A stretch of 64,000 bases of DNA from Pseudomonas sp. S09G 359 (lineage in GTDB: Bacteria > Pseudomonadota > Gammaproteobacteria > Pseudomonadales > Pseudomonadaceae), in contig NZ_CP025263.1 in the NCBI RefSeq assembly GCF_002843605.1, positions 812,501 through 876,500 on the forward strand, written 5' to 3'. This document shows positions 29,124-38,731 of the stretch, piece after piece. The notes below the pieces were generated by a model. The model did no database searches and had not been told where the DNA came from. It saw only the letters and a program-made list of their open reading frames with translations. The first letter of the stretch is position 1. Each line of letters opens with the position of its first letter. A program made the translations under genes and the position numbers.

Positions 29124-30509
29124 TCAGGGAAGGGGAAATGCCAGGCTGAAGCGCGTAAAGCGCCCGGGCTGGCTGCTCACGTCGGCATGCCCCTGATGCA
29201 GGTGCATGATCGACTGCACAATCGCCAGCCCCAGGCCGGTGCCCCCTTCGGCGCGGGTGCGGCTGCTGTCGGCGCGGTAAAAGCGTTCGAACAGGTGCGG
29301 CAGGTGGTGGGCTTCGATACCTCGGCCCGGGTTACCGACCGACAGCGACACGCGTTGTTCATAGGTTTCCACCCGCAGCAAAACCGTGGAGCCTTCAGGG
29401 GTATGGCGAATGGCGTTGGACAGCAGGTTGGAAATCGCGCGCTGGATCATCAGGCGGTCGCCCGTCACTGAGGCGTCGCCGCTCAGGCTGAGCGTGACGT
29501 GTTTATCCTCGGCGCTCAGGGCAAACAATTCCATCACCCGCTGCGCTTCCTCGCCCAACGACACGTGGCCAAACCCAGCCCGCGCCGCCGGGTGGCTGAC
29601 CTGCGCCAGAAACAGCATGTCGGAGACGATGCGCGACAGGCGCTCCATTTCCTCGGTACAGGATTCCAGCCCGGCCTTGTATGCCTCCGAGGGGCGTTCG
29701 CGAGAGAGCGTCACCTGGGCCTTGCCCATCAGGTTGGTCAAGGGCGCGCGCAGTTCGTGGGCCAGGTCGTCGGAGAACTGCGACAGCTGCTGCACCCCCG
29801 CGTCCAGGCGATGCAGCATGAAATTGATGCCTTGGGCCAACTCGCCCAACTCCTTGGGCAGGTTGTCCAGCGACAGGCGATGGGTCAGGTCCTGGGTGCT
29901 GACCTTGGCCGCCACCCGGCTGAATTGCTGCAGCGGCGCAAGCCCGCGTTGCACCAGCCACCAGGCCCCCATGCCGATCAGGATCAGCAACATCGGCAGG
30001 GCGATCACCGTGGAGCGCAAGTAGGCACTGAGCAATGCTTGATCGTCGGCGCGGTTGAGCGACAGCAGCACCCGCACCTTGTCTCCGTTGCGCAGGGGAA
30101 TCAGGCGCGCGGCGCTGAGGATCTGGTTGCCTTCGCCGTCTGCCCAGTTCAGGTAACTGAGGGACTCGTTAGCGGTGAAGTCGAGCATCAAGGGGATCTG
30201 CGGCTTGGCGCCGATGCTGAGCAGTACGTCGGCGGCTGGCGGTGGGCCGATGATGGTCAGGTAGAAATTGTCATGGCCCATCACCAGGTCCAGCAGCGAA
30301 TGGGGGCGCGCGGCGATGCGTTGCAGGCTCAGGTCCTGCGTAAGGCTGTGCTGGATCTGCTCCATCTTGTTTTCCAGGCCTTTGCGCGCGAGGTTTTCCA
30401 GCTCGTGGGTCAAGGCCAGGTAGGCAAGTGTGGCGAGCAGCACGACCAGGCCTGCGCCCATCAGACTGACCGTCAGCCCCAGGCGCATCGACAGGCTGCT
30501 GGTCCTCAT
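29124..30509 (-). CDS. czcS: CzcS-type heavy-metal sensor histidine kinase
   Basis: 461-aa membrane histidine kinase. Two membrane helices (about 8-33 and 168-190) enclose a periplasmic sensor domain; a HAMP linker follows. The phospho-acceptor His251 sits in HELRAPLTN; N (LLSNAIRH), G1 (GRGIEAHH), F (FERFYR) and G2 (GTGLGLAIV) boxes are intact. The family is the heavy-metal sensor kinase group (CusS/CopS/CzcS). It overlaps czcR by 4 nt. Orientation towards czcCBA and the CzcA specificity motif favour Zn/Cd/Co sensing over copper. Confidence 0.92.
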   Translation of the reverse strand: MRTSSLSMRLGLTVSLMGAGLVVLLATLAYLALTHELENLARKGLENKMEQIQHSLTQDLSLQRIAARPHSLLDLVMGHDNFYLTIIGPPPAADVLLSIGAKPQIPLMLDFTANESLSYLNWADGEGNQILSAARLIPLRNGDKVRVLLSLNRADDQALLSAYLRSTVIALPMLLILIGMGAWWLVQRGLAPLQQFSRVAAKVSTQDLTHRLSLDNLPKELGELAQGINFMLHRLDAGVQQLSQFSDDLAHELRAPLTNLMGKAQVTLSRERPSEAYKAGLESCTEEMERLSRIVSDMLFLAQVSHPAARAGFGHVSLGEEAQRVMELFALSAEDKHVTLSLSGDASVTGDRLMIQRAISNLLSNAIRHTPEGSTVLLRVETYEQRVSLSVGNPGRGIEAHHLPHLFERFYRADSSRTRAEGGTGLGLAIVQSIMHLHQGHADVSSQPGRFTRFSLAFPLP

Positions 30510-31180
30510 TGGCGCGCCTCCAGCACATAACCCACGCCGCGAATGGTGTGGATCAGCTTGACCTCGCTCTGGTCATCGACTTTGCCGCGCAGGCGGCTGA
30601 TGGACACTTCCACCACGTTGGTGTCGCAATCGAAGTTCATGTCCCACACCAGCGAAATGATTTGTGTACGGGTCATCACCTCGCCGGTCTGGCGCATCAG
30701 TACATGCAGCAGTGCGAACTCCTTGGTGGTCAGGTCGATGCGCCGGCTGCCGCGGTAGGCGCGATGCCGGCGCGGGTCCAGCTCCAGGTCCGAGACGCGC
30801 AGCACGTCCGGCAGGGGGATATGTTCGCTGCGCCGCAACAAGGTGCGCACGCGGGCCAGTAGTTCAGGGAACTCGAAGGGCTTGACCAGGTAATCATCGG
30901 CGCCCATGTCCAGGCCCTTGATCTTGTCGGCCAGGCGCCCGCGTGCGGTCAGCATCATCACGCGCTGGTTGCCGTCGCGGCGCAGTTGTTCCAGCACCTC
31001 CCAACCATCGGTGTTGGGCAGGTTCACGTCGAGGATCACCAGTTCATAGGTGTGCTGCCTGGCCAGGTGCAGGCCATCGATGCCGCTGGCGGCGCAGTCG
31101 ACGACGTAACCACTTTCGGTCAGGCCTTGCTGCAAGTAGTCGGCGGTTTTCTGCTCGTCCTCAACCACAAGGATACGCAT
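30506..31180 (-). CDS. czcR: CzcR-type heavy-metal response regulator
   Basis: 224-aa OmpR/PhoB-family regulator. The receiver domain has the acidic pocket ED (residues 7-8), phospho-acceptor Asp51 and Lys at KPFEF (about 101). The C-terminal winged helix (about 125-220) has the normal length. It belongs to the heavy-metal regulator group (CopR, CusR, IrlR, CzcR). It is transcribed first in czcRS. In P. aeruginosa CzcR activates czcCBA and represses oprD; both kinds of gene flank it here, but regulation here is inferred. Confidence 0.92.
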   Translation of the reverse strand: MRILVVEDEQKTADYLQQGLTESGYVVDCAASGIDGLHLARQHTYELVILDVNLPNTDGWEVLEQLRRDGNQRVMMLTARGRLADKIKGLDMGADDYLVKPFEFPELLARVRTLLRRSEHIPLPDVLRVSDLELDPRRHRAYRGSRRIDLTTKEFALLHVLMRQTGEVMTRTQIISLVWDMNFDCDTNVVEVSISRLRGKVDDQSEVKLIHTIRGVGYVLEARQ

Positions 31181-31328
31181 AGGGAATTACCTTCAAGGGA
31201 AACGAAACGGGCATGACCTCATAGAGGCATTAAGTGGGCTTTATGAACGTTCGGGGCGTTGGACTCTGAACGTTGAAGTCGCTTCAGGGTCAAGCCGGGT
31301 GCGGCGATTGGTCGCTGAGCCGACGCGC

Positions 31329-31353
31329 AAAAAAAACGCCCCATGCGGGGCGT
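31329..31353 (-). terminator. Rho-independent terminator between the porin gene and czcR
   Basis: ACGCCCC / GGGGCGT stem with a 4-nt loop. Read on the minus strand it is followed by a run of eight T. It separates oprD transcription (or the candidate small RNA) from czcRS, so czcR needs its own promoter in 31181-31328. Confidence 0.85.
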
Positions 31354-31412
31354 AAAAATCATCTCTGTTCCAAAGGAGCTTCACAAAAGCCGCAGAGATG
31401 AGGTGTGTTCTA
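31329..31412 (-). ncRNA. Candidate small RNA in the oprD-czcR gap
   Basis: On the minus strand a TATACT hexamer (31419-31424) is followed by about 85 nt that fold into a 9-bp stem (TCATCTCTG 31359-31367 with CAGAGATGA 31393-31401, plus strand) and then the strong terminator. No reading frame fills the segment. Upstream, TTACAGTTCTGACAG (31457-31471) resembles a heavy-metal-regulator box. A clear -35 is missing, so it could instead be the processed 3' UTR of the porin mRNA. The rest of the 31181-31513 gap holds no gene. Confidence 0.35.
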
Positions 31413-31513
31413 CGCGCAGTATAAAAGTGCAACTTAACGGCAGCGTGAGCCCAATATTACAGTTCTGACAGACTTCAACTTGTTAACAGTTGTAGCGTGA
31501 ATGTAAGCGCAAC

Positions 31514-32833
31514 TTAAAGAATCGCCAGTGGGTATTCGACAATCACTCGAACTTCTTCCAGGTCGGATTCAAATGCACTTGAGCGTACCGTTGCCTGGCG
31601 AAGCCGGAATGATAAATCCTTGAGATTTCCGCCCTGCACTACATATTTGGCTTCTATATCCCGTTCCCAGCGGCGTTGGTCGGTGAGCGGGTCGCCGGCC
31701 GCATCGCGGCGCATGTACACCGCGTTGGCGTTGCTGTAGTCGGCGCCGGTGCCTTGGCCGTAGCGGGCCATGAATGACAGGCCGGGGACGCCGAATGGCT
31801 GCATGTCGAGGTCATAGCGCAGCATCCACGAGCGCTCCTTGGGCGAGTTGAAGTCGCTGTACTGGATCGAGTTGTTGAGGAAGATCGAGTCCGATTGGCG
31901 CAGGTAATCGAAATCGTCATCGCCGTTGTTGCGCTGGTGCGATACGGCCAGGCTGTGGGCGCCGACCTTTACCCCGAGCCTGGCGCTCCAGATGTTGTTG
32001 TCGAACTCGCCTAGCAGCTTTTTGCCCTCATCCACGGCCTTGTAATAGTTGAAGTCGCCGAACAACGAGACGTCATCATTCAATGGGTAACTGGCGGCGC
32101 TGCCGAAATAGTATTGGTCCCACGCGTCCTTCAGGCGGCTGCTGTACAGGCTCACGCTCAGGTGTTTGTTGACGGCATATTCACCGCCGAAATAGCCGAC
32201 CCAGGGCGAGTCGACCTTGCCCGCATAGAACGTTGCAAAGCCCTTGTTCATGCCGCTTTCGGTGGGTTGGCTCATGCCGCTCAGGCGTCCGCCCTGCAGG
32301 CTCAGGCCCTCAAGGCTGGTGTTCTGTAAGGTGACGCCTCGAAAGCTTTCCGGCAGTACACGCGAATCGCCGTACGCCACTACGGGCGTAAGCGGGAACA
32401 CATCACCGGCCTTGATCACGGTGTCGAGCACGCGCAGTTTCGCCGCGCCGCCGACTTTGCTGTAGCCATCTTCGGGGTGATTATCGCTGTCCACCGGCAG
32501 CACGCCGAACGAGCCCTTGCCGCCGCTGCGACCGGTGCCCGAGTCGAGTTTCAGCCCGTACATGGCAAACGCATCCAGGCCAAACCCCACGGTGCCCTGG
32601 GTAAAGCCGGATTCGAACTTTCCGATCAACCCTTGCGCCCAGGCTTCAGAATAACCATTGCCGGTAGGGCTGGACTGGCCCTTGCGGTCATCGCGGTTGA
32701 AGTAAAAGTTGCGCGCCAGCACGTTCACGCTGCTGCCTTCGATAAAACCTTCGGGTTTGTCTTCCACCGCCACGGCTGCCAGGGGCAGCGCGGCAAGCAA
32801 TGAAAAGGGAAGGGTGTAATAAGCAATGTTCAT
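31514..32833 (-). CDS. OprD-family outer-membrane porin
   Basis: 439-aa porin of the OprD/Opd family, which takes up amino acids, peptides or small carboxylates. A signal peptide ending near AAVAVEDK (residues about 18-25) is followed by alternating beta-strand sequence, the GKFESGFTQGTVGFGLD segment typical of OprD strands, and a hydrophobic/aromatic-poor C-terminal strand EVRVIVEYPLAIL. Substrate cannot be assigned. It lies upstream of czcR on the same strand, separated by a terminator. Because CzcR represses oprD in P. aeruginosa, metal-dependent control is a fair guess. Confidence 0.88.
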   Translation of the reverse strand: MNIAYYTLPFSLLAALPLAAVAVEDKPEGFIEGSSVNVLARNFYFNRDDRKGQSSPTGNGYSEAWAQGLIGKFESGFTQGTVGFGLDAFAMYGLKLDSGTGRSGGKGSFGVLPVDSDNHPEDGYSKVGGAAKLRVLDTVIKAGDVFPLTPVVAYGDSRVLPESFRGVTLQNTSLEGLSLQGGRLSGMSQPTESGMNKGFATFYAGKVDSPWVGYFGGEYAVNKHLSVSLYSSRLKDAWDQYYFGSAASYPLNDDVSLFGDFNYYKAVDEGKKLLGEFDNNIWSARLGVKVGAHSLAVSHQRNNGDDDFDYLRQSDSIFLNNSIQYSDFNSPKERSWMLRYDLDMQPFGVPGLSFMARYGQGTGADYSNANAVYMRRDAAGDPLTDQRRWERDIEAKYVVQGGNLKDLSFRLRQATVRSSAFESDLEEVRVIVEYPLAIL

Positions 32834-33058
32834 GTTCGCTCCTCGGTGTTGGCAGTGATCAGCTTCTTATAGAGGCGGGCGTTCTTATTGATTTGGCCCG
32901 GGCTGATAGTTGCAAACCTCGAATAACGGCGATGTGGCGCGAACATTACAATTCTGGAAACTTATGCGTATCTAACAAATAAGTAATCTTTTCGTGAATA
33001 TTGCGTCAGGGTCGCCTGGTTAGTCTCGTCACTGAACTTTTCAGTCGAGGAACCTGTA

Positions 33059-33391
33059 ATGAAATTTTATAAAATTGCTTTGGGTGTATTAACCGCAACC
33101 TTGTCATTCGGTGCATTGGCCGAAGGCGGGGGGGATCGCACCTTTGCCCTGATGATGGAGCGCAACGAGAAAGCCATGGCCGCTTACGCCACGAAAAGAG
33201 GCCAGCCGGCACCCGCCGTGCAGGCCTATCGCTACGGCATGACGCTGGACATTGCCAAGGTGGTCAACGTGACGCCGCCGATCAGGTCGTGCAACCCCGT
33301 GCCCTCGCGCATGACCTACGAAGACTCCAGTGGCAAGCTCAATACCCTGGAGTACCAGGTGATGGGCGTGTGCCGAAACAACGGCGGATAA
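33059..33391 (+). CDS. Small exported DUF2790 protein
   Basis: 110-aa secreted protein: signal peptide of about 21 residues (cut near GALA-EGGG), then the Pseudomonas-restricted DUF2790 pattern [13 protein letters not shown] followed by [20 protein letters not shown] (split: [20 protein letters not shown]) and EYQVMGVC. The two Cys residues probably form a disulfide. GAGG lies before the ATG. Relatives often sit close to metal-response genes, in agreement with the neighbouring czc locus. Molecular function unknown. Confidence 0.78.
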   Translation: MKFYKIALGVLTATLSFGALAEGGGDRTFALMMERNEKAMAAYATKRGQPAPAVQAYRYGMTLDIAKVVNVTPPIRSCNPVPSRMTYEDSSGKLNTLEYQVMGVCRNNGG

Positions 33392-33495
33392 TGGATCCAA
33401 AAAAACAGTTGGGCACGGCACTAAAGTACTCTTCAGAAATCCGTGGCAGGGCCGATGCAGGTCGACCCATCTCCCCAAATGACCATCGGTGCCCA

Positions 33496-34812
33496 ATGTT
33501 CAACACCCGTTTGAAGCAGGAGCTATCGGCTCTTCGCGAAGAATTGTCCAGCTTGCAACAGGTCAAGGAGAGCCTGGAAAGTGAAATGCTGTGCCTGACG
33601 CTGGACGCCGAAGGCCGTGTTGAATGGGCCAACGCCAACTTCCTGCAGGAGCTCGTCTATCAGAGCGGCCAGCTCCTGGGGCGCCCGGTTGACGACCTGG
33701 TGCCGGCTCACGTGCGCAAGGATGAGTTCCAGCAACGCTTCAAGAATGCGCTGGTGCGGGGTGAACATTTCGCCGGTACCGTGCGCCTGATGCGCGGCAA
33801 TGGCGAGGAGGCCTGGCTGCGCTCGATCGTGCAGCCGGTGCGCAGCTCGGATGGGCGCATCCGGCATTTCTCGATTTACTCCAGCGACCTCACGCGCACC
33901 ATCGAGGCCTCCCGCGAGCATGAAAACCTGATCACCGCGCTGGTGCGTTCCACGGCCGTGATCGAGTTCGACCTGGGCGGGCACGTGCTCACCGCCAACG
34001 ACCGCTTCCTGAATGGCATGGGTTACAGCCTGGCGCAGATCCAGGGCAAACATCACCGTATGTTCTGCGCGCCGGAGGAGTACAACAGCGCCGAGTACCA
34101 GAACTTCTGGAAACGTTTGAATGCCGGTGAATTTGTTGCGGGGCGCTTCAAACGCACCGACAGCCACGGCCGCACGGTGTGGCTGGAAGCTACCTACAAC
34201 CCGGTGCTGGATGCCAATGACCGGCTGTACAAAGTGGTCAAGTTCGCCACGGTGATCACCGATCAGGTCAACAGGGAACAGGACGTCGCCGAGGCTGCCA
34301 ATATTGCCTACAGCACCTCGCTGCAAACCGACAACAGCGCCCAGCGCGGCACCACTGTCGTCACCCAGGCGGTGGATGTGATGCGCGACCTGGCCAAGCA
34401 CATGCAACAGGCCGGCGACGGCATCGAGGCGCTGAACGCCCAGTCCCAAGTGATCGGCACCATCGTCAAGACCATCAGTGGGATTGCCGAGCAGACCAAC
34501 TTGCTGGCGCTTAACGCGGCCATCGAAGCGGCGCGCGCCGGTGAACAGGGGCGTGGTTTTGCGGTAGTGGCCGATGAGGTTCGCCAGTTGGCGTCACGTA
34601 CCAGCAAAGCCACCGAGGAAATTGTCGGCGTGGTACGTCAGAACCAGGACATGGCGCGCGACGCCGTGGCCCTGATGACCGATGGCCGCCTGCAAGCCGA
34701 ACAAGGCCTGGCCCTGGCGGCGGAAGCCGGTACGGTGATCGTCGAAATCCAGGATGGCGCACAGAAAGTGGTGAGCGCGGTAGGGCAATTCGCCAACCAA
34801 CTGTCGAGCTGA
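33496..34812 (+). CDS. PAS-PAS methyl-accepting chemotaxis protein (BdlA-like)
   Basis: 438-aa soluble chemoreceptor. After a short coiled coil (residues 1-30) come two PAS domains (about 30-145 and 150-265) and a methyl-accepting signalling domain with the hairpin tip [19 protein letters not shown] (about 330-348). No membrane segment is present. The arrangement matches P. aeruginosa BdlA (biofilm dispersion) and Aer-2-like cytoplasmic receptors. The ATG at 33496 is chosen because upstream in-frame codons overlap the DUF2790 gene and do not look coding; no strong ribosome site is visible. Confidence 0.85.
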   Translation: MFNTRLKQELSALREELSSLQQVKESLESEMLCLTLDAEGRVEWANANFLQELVYQSGQLLGRPVDDLVPAHVRKDEFQQRFKNALVRGEHFAGTVRLMRGNGEEAWLRSIVQPVRSSDGRIRHFSIYSSDLTRTIEASREHENLITALVRSTAVIEFDLGGHVLTANDRFLNGMGYSLAQIQGKHHRMFCAPEEYNSAEYQNFWKRLNAGEFVAGRFKRTDSHGRTVWLEATYNPVLDANDRLYKVVKFATVITDQVNREQDVAEAANIAYSTSLQTDNSAQRGTTVVTQAVDVMRDLAKHMQQAGDGIEALNAQSQVIGTIVKTISGIAEQTNLLALNAAIEAARAGEQGRGFAVVADEVRQLASRTSKATEEIVGVVRQNQDMARDAVALMTDGRLQAEQGLALAAEAGTVIVEIQDGAQKVVSAVGQFANQLSS

Positions 34813-34870
34813 CCCACAGGGCTTGTGCTTGAGGTATCGTAGGTTTTTTCGCGTGAAGAGCCGAACCTCC

Positions 34871-35446
34871 ATGAGCCCTATCCACCGTCGTCCCGTACCG
34901 CTGTCCAAGGCCTACCGCTTGCTCAACCATGGCCCGACCGTGCTGGTGAGCGCGGCCCATGCCGGTAAGCGCAATATCATGGCCGCCGCCTGGGCGATGC
35001 CGCTGGATTTCGAACCGCCGAAAGTCGCGGTGGTATTGGACAAGGCCACCTGGACCCGTCAACTGCTGGAAAGCGCTGGCACCTTCGTGCTGCAGGTGCC
35101 CTGCGCGGCCCAGGCCGACCTGGTGCAGACGGTCGGCAACACCAGCGGCGCCGACACGGACAAGTTCGCCGCCTACGGCCTACAGACCTTCACCGCAGAA
35201 CACACCGAGGCGCCATTGCTGGAAGGCTGTGTGGCCTGGCTGGAATGCCGTTTGCTGCCCGAACCGCACAACCAGCAAACCTATGATCTGTTCCTCGGTG
35301 AAGTGGTCGCGGCCTACGCTGACGAGCGCGTGTTCAGCGACGGCCGCTGGCACTTCGAAGGTCATGATGGGTTGCGCACGTTGCACCATGTGGCGGGTGG
35401 GCATTTCCTGACCATCGGCGAGCCGATTGATGGGCGACAGCTTTAA
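34871..35446 (+). CDS. Flavin reductase-like (FMN-binding) protein
   Basis: 191-aa member of the flavin reductase-like split-barrel family (FMN binding). The MAAAWAMPLDFEPPKVAVVL stretch near residues 37-56 is the family's flavin-site pattern, followed by FVLQVPC. Members reduce flavin with NAD(P)H for a partner monooxygenase or act alone. No monooxygenase gene is beside it. The ATG at 34871 is used rather than one 48 nt upstream, which would add a basic non-conserved tail. It converges on the lysR gene 3 nt away. Confidence 0.82.
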   Translation: MSPIHRRPVPLSKAYRLLNHGPTVLVSAAHAGKRNIMAAAWAMPLDFEPPKVAVVLDKATWTRQLLESAGTFVLQVPCAAQADLVQTVGNTSGADTDKFAAYGLQTFTAEHTEAPLLEGCVAWLECRLLPEPHNQQTYDLFLGEVVAAYADERVFSDGRWHFEGHDGLRTLHHVAGGHFLTIGEPIDGRQL

Positions 35447-35449
35447 GCC

Positions 35450-36334
35450 TTACCAGCGCGCGTTTGCCAGGGCTTGGGCAAACGCCATCAGTTTCGGCGA
35501 GTACTGTCGGGACGGCGGGTAGACCAGCGAGATGCCCCGACTGCGCCCGGCAAACGCCTCAAGTAGTGGCACCAGGCGCCCGGCGGCCAGCTCGTCGCGC
35601 ACGGCAAAATCCATCACCTGGGCGATACCAAAACCGCCCACGGCGGCATCCACCATGCCATCGCCGATATCAAAGATCAGCCGCCCTTCGACGCTGACGT
35701 CCTGCACTTTGCCACCCTGCATGAATTGCCAATCCACCATTCGCCCGTTACGCAGATTGCGCACTGTGATGCAGTGGTGGTGCTGCAGGTCGTCGATGCT
35801 ATGCGGCGTGCCGAAGCGTGCCAGGTAGGCGGGCGCGGCGACCGTAACCCAGCGCAGCGGCGGCAGGGCGCGGGCGATCAGGCGCTGGTCGTGGATCTCG
35901 CCGGTGCGCAACAGGGCATCGAAGCCTTCGTCGACAATATCCACCAGGCGGTCGGTCATCACCGCTTCGATACGCAACTCGGGGTAGCGCAAGGTCAGCT
36001 CGCCAATCACCGGCATGACCACTTTGCGCCCGAACAGCGACGGTGTGCTGATCTTGAGCAAACCGCTGGGGTGGCTGCTGCGGTCAAGCATCAGCTTCTC
36101 GGTTTCGGCCAATTCGGCCAGCAATGGCGCGCAGCGTTCATAGAGCATCTGCCCGTCAGGGGTGAGGCTGACGCTGCGGGTATTGCGTTGCAGCAGGCGT
36201 ACGCCCAGGGCCTGTTCCAGGCGCGAAATGGCGCGGGACAAACCCGATTGGGTCAGCCCCAGTTCACCGGCCGCGCGCGTGAAACTGCGGGCTTCGGCGA
36301 CGCGGACTAACAAGCGAACAGCATTCAGATCCAT
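35450..36334 (-). CDS. LysR-family transcriptional regulator
   Basis: 294-aa LTTR. The winged helix-turn-helix fills residues 1-60 (RSFTRAAGELGLTQSGLSRAIS helix pair, split as RSFTRAAGELGL and TQSGLSRAIS), followed by the effector-binding domain. It is divergent from the MFS exporter gene starting at 36430, the classical layout for a regulator of its neighbour. The gap of 95 nt would hold both promoters; an ATTCAT-rich stretch lies within. Inducer unknown. Confidence 0.9.
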   Translation of the reverse strand: MDLNAVRLLVRVAEARSFTRAAGELGLTQSGLSRAISRLEQALGVRLLQRNTRSVSLTPDGQMLYERCAPLLAELAETEKLMLDRSSHPSGLLKISTPSLFGRKVVMPVIGELTLRYPELRIEAVMTDRLVDIVDEGFDALLRTGEIHDQRLIARALPPLRWVTVAAPAYLARFGTPHSIDDLQHHHCITVRNLRNGRMVDWQFMQGGKVQDVSVEGRLIFDIGDGMVDAAVGGFGIAQVMDFAVRDELAAGRLVPLLEAFAGRSRGISLVYPPSRQYSPKLMAFAQALANARW

Positions 36335-36429
36335 GATTTAAGTCATTACTGAAAGAGTGATTGGGCTATTTATCATCTGTGCGGCATAAAAGACACTGGC
36401 GACTATTCATTTTCGGACAGGACGCTGTG

Positions 36430-37794
36430 ATGTCTCCCTCTCGACCCTCAGGCTGGATGTTGATGCTGCTGGCCACGGCGCAACTGATCATCGCGCTGGA
36501 TGCGACCATTGTGTTTGTGGCCCTGCCGCAGATCGGCGCGCACTTGGATTTTTCTGCGCAACAACTGCAGTGGGTGGTCAGTGCGTACAGCGTGGCCTTT
36601 GGCGGCTTCCTGTTGTTGGGCGGGCGGGCCACGGATTTGCTCGGCAAGCGCCGTTTTTATCGGCTTGGCCAGTCGCTGTACGCGTTGGCGTCCCTGGCGG
36701 CGGTGCTCGGTGGCAGCGCAGTGTTGCTGGTGCTGGCGCGCGCGGTGCAAGGCGTGGGCGGCGCGTTGCTGTTTCCGGCCACGCTGGCGCTGATCAACAC
36801 CCACTATGCCGAAGGCCCGGCGCGTAACCGCGCGTTTGCGGTGTGGAGCGCGGCCTCGGCGGCGGGGTTGGCACTCGGTGCGTTGCTCGGCGGTGTGTTG
36901 ACCCAGGCGTGGGGCTGGGAAGCGGTGTTTCTGGTGAATGTACCGCTTGCGGGCGGCTGTGCATGGGCGGCGCGCTACTGGATTCCCGCCGACGAGCCAC
37001 GCACGCGCGGGCGCAACTTCGATATCAGCGGGGCGTTGACCGTCACGGTCGGTGGGACGTTGCTGGTGTTCGCGCTGGTTCAGGGGCCTGAATGGGGTTG
37101 GACGGCGCCATCGACCCTGGCGTGTATCGCCTTGGCCCTGGCGCTGCTGGGGCTGTTTGCCTGGATCGAACATCGCGGCCGCGACCCCTTGATGCCGCTG
37201 CGCTTGTTTGCCTATCGCGAGCTGCGCATGGCCATGGTGCTGACGGCGGTGTTCATGAGCAGCTTTGGCGTGCAGTACTATTTTCTCGCGCTGTATTACC
37301 AGCAGGTCTATGGCTACAGCGTGTTGCAGGCCGGCCTGGCGTTTTTACCGGCGACGCTGGTGTGCACGTTCGGCATTTGGCTGGCGGAGCGCTCCCTGGC
37401 CCGGCTGGGGTTGCGCAACACCTTGGTTTGCGGGCAACTGGCCGGCGCGGTGGGTATTGCGTTGGTGTGTTGGGCGTTGCCGACGGGGGTGGGGTTCTGG
37501 TCACTGCTGCCGGGGATTTTCATCTTGAGCATCGGCCAGGGCATGACCTGGACGGCGATGTGGGTGGCGGCGGGCTTGGGTATTCGGCCCGGCGAACAGG
37601 GCGTGGCGGCGGGGATGGCGTCCACCAGCCAGCAGATCGGCGGTGCGCTGGGGTTGGCGGTGCTGGTGTCGGTGGCCAATAGCGGGGGGATTGAGCTGGC
37701 ATTGGGGTGGAGTGCGGCGATTGCCCTGGCCGGAGCCGTGCTGGCCCTGCGTCTCAAGCAATCTGCTGGCTCAGCGTTGCTGGACCCGGCCTGA
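36430..37794 (+). CDS. MFS drug-exporter-like transporter (DHA2 type)
   Basis: 454-aa major facilitator with about 14 hydrophobic segments. The first helix contains LDATIVFVALPQIG (about 22-35), the D-x-T-I-V-N-V-A-L-P motif of the DHA2 drug:H+ antiporter branch, and GGRATDLLGKRRFY is the loop 2-3 motif. The ATG at 36430 (MSPSRPSGWM) is preferred over 36361, which lies in the divergent promoter. It is probably controlled by the divergent LysR. Its 3' end overlaps the convergent AraC gene by 24 nt. Confidence 0.87.
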   Translation: MSPSRPSGWMLMLLATAQLIIALDATIVFVALPQIGAHLDFSAQQLQWVVSAYSVAFGGFLLLGGRATDLLGKRRFYRLGQSLYALASLAAVLGGSAVLLVLARAVQGVGGALLFPATLALINTHYAEGPARNRAFAVWSAASAAGLALGALLGGVLTQAWGWEAVFLVNVPLAGGCAWAARYWIPADEPRTRGRNFDISGALTVTVGGTLLVFALVQGPEWGWTAPSTLACIALALALLGLFAWIEHRGRDPLMPLRLFAYRELRMAMVLTAVFMSSFGVQYYFLALYYQQVYGYSVLQAGLAFLPATLVCTFGIWLAERSLARLGLRNTLVCGQLAGAVGIALVCWALPTGVGFWSLLPGIFILSIGQGMTWTAMWVAAGLGIRPGEQGVAAGMASTSQQIGGALGLAVLVSVANSGGIELALGWSAAIALAGAVLALRLKQSAGSALLDPA

Positions 37795-38592
37795 CATCTT
37801 CACCCAGCGCGACGGTGGCATGCCGTAGGTGCTGCGAAATTGTCGGGTCATGTGGCTCTGGTCGGTGAAACCGGCGGTCAGCGCCGCGTCCACCAACGAC
37901 ATGCCTTGTGCCAACAGGCTGCGCACCAGGTCCAGCCGGCGCATGGTCAGGTAGCGATAAGGGCTGGTGCCGAACAGCAAGCGAAAATCCCGCGACAACG
38001 CCCAGCGGTCACGGCCGCAGTGGTCGGCCATTTCATCCAGGGTGATGCTGCGGCCCAAGGCGCTGTGGATAAACTCCCGGGCCCGCTCGGCGGCGATGTA
38101 GTCAAAGGATTTACGGCTGATGATCGCCCCCGACGCGGCATTCAGCGCCTGGGCCAGGTCGAACAGCGCGTCCTGCTCCTGCATCGGGTCAATCGGGCAG
38201 TCCAGGCTTTGCAGCAACACTTCGCTGGCGCGGAACAGCCGTGGGTCGGACGACAGGCCGCTGTGGATAAACGGCAACGGCTTGCCGCCGAGAATCTGCT
38301 GGATCAGTGCCGGTTCCACATAAATCATCCGGTACTTGAAGCCTTCCACACTGCTGGCGCGGCCGTCATGGCTTTCATCCGGGTGAATCACCATGGTCGC
38401 GCCGGGCATGCTGTGGGTCATGCAGCCACGGTAGTGATAACTCTGCACCCCAAACAGCGTACGCCCGATGGCGTAGGTGTCATGGCGGTGGGGGTCGAAC
38501 GCGTAGCCGGCGAAGTACGCCTCGATACGGTCCAGGCCGCTGGCGTGCGGGGCGCGGTGCAGCCAGTCGAGTGTGGAAGAGGGTTGGCCCAT
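37771..38592 (-). CDS. AraC-family transcriptional regulator
   Basis: 273-aa regulator: an N-terminal cupin-like sensor part (HRHDTYAIG near 36-44) and a C-terminal double helix-turn-helix (about 175-270), with the family signature ending DQSHMTRQFRSTYGMPPSRW (residues about 246-265). It is divergent from the LysE-type exporter gene, 139 nt away, and may control it. AraC/LysE pairs of this form are frequent in pseudomonads. It overlaps the end of the MFS gene on the other strand. Confidence 0.9.
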   Translation of the reverse strand: MGQPSSTLDWLHRAPHASGLDRIEAYFAGYAFDPHRHDTYAIGRTLFGVQSYHYRGCMTHSMPGATMVIHPDESHDGRASSVEGFKYRMIYVEPALIQQILGGKPLPFIHSGLSSDPRLFRASEVLLQSLDCPIDPMQEQDALFDLAQALNAASGAIISRKSFDYIAAERAREFIHSALGRSITLDEMADHCGRDRWALSRDFRLLFGTSPYRYLTMRRLDLVRSLLAQGMSLVDAALTAGFTDQSHMTRQFRSTYGMPPSRWVKMSGRVQQR

Positions 38593-38731
38593 GGTGGCTT
38601 GTCACAAGTAGAGGTGGGAAACACGTTAACCGAGTCTGCAGTCCTTGTCTGCCGGGGTCTTGTACGATTGTGCAGGCGGGAGCCGAGGCCTATGATCGCC
38701 GTTTGTGCCCTGCGCTGAAGGAGTTGCCGCC

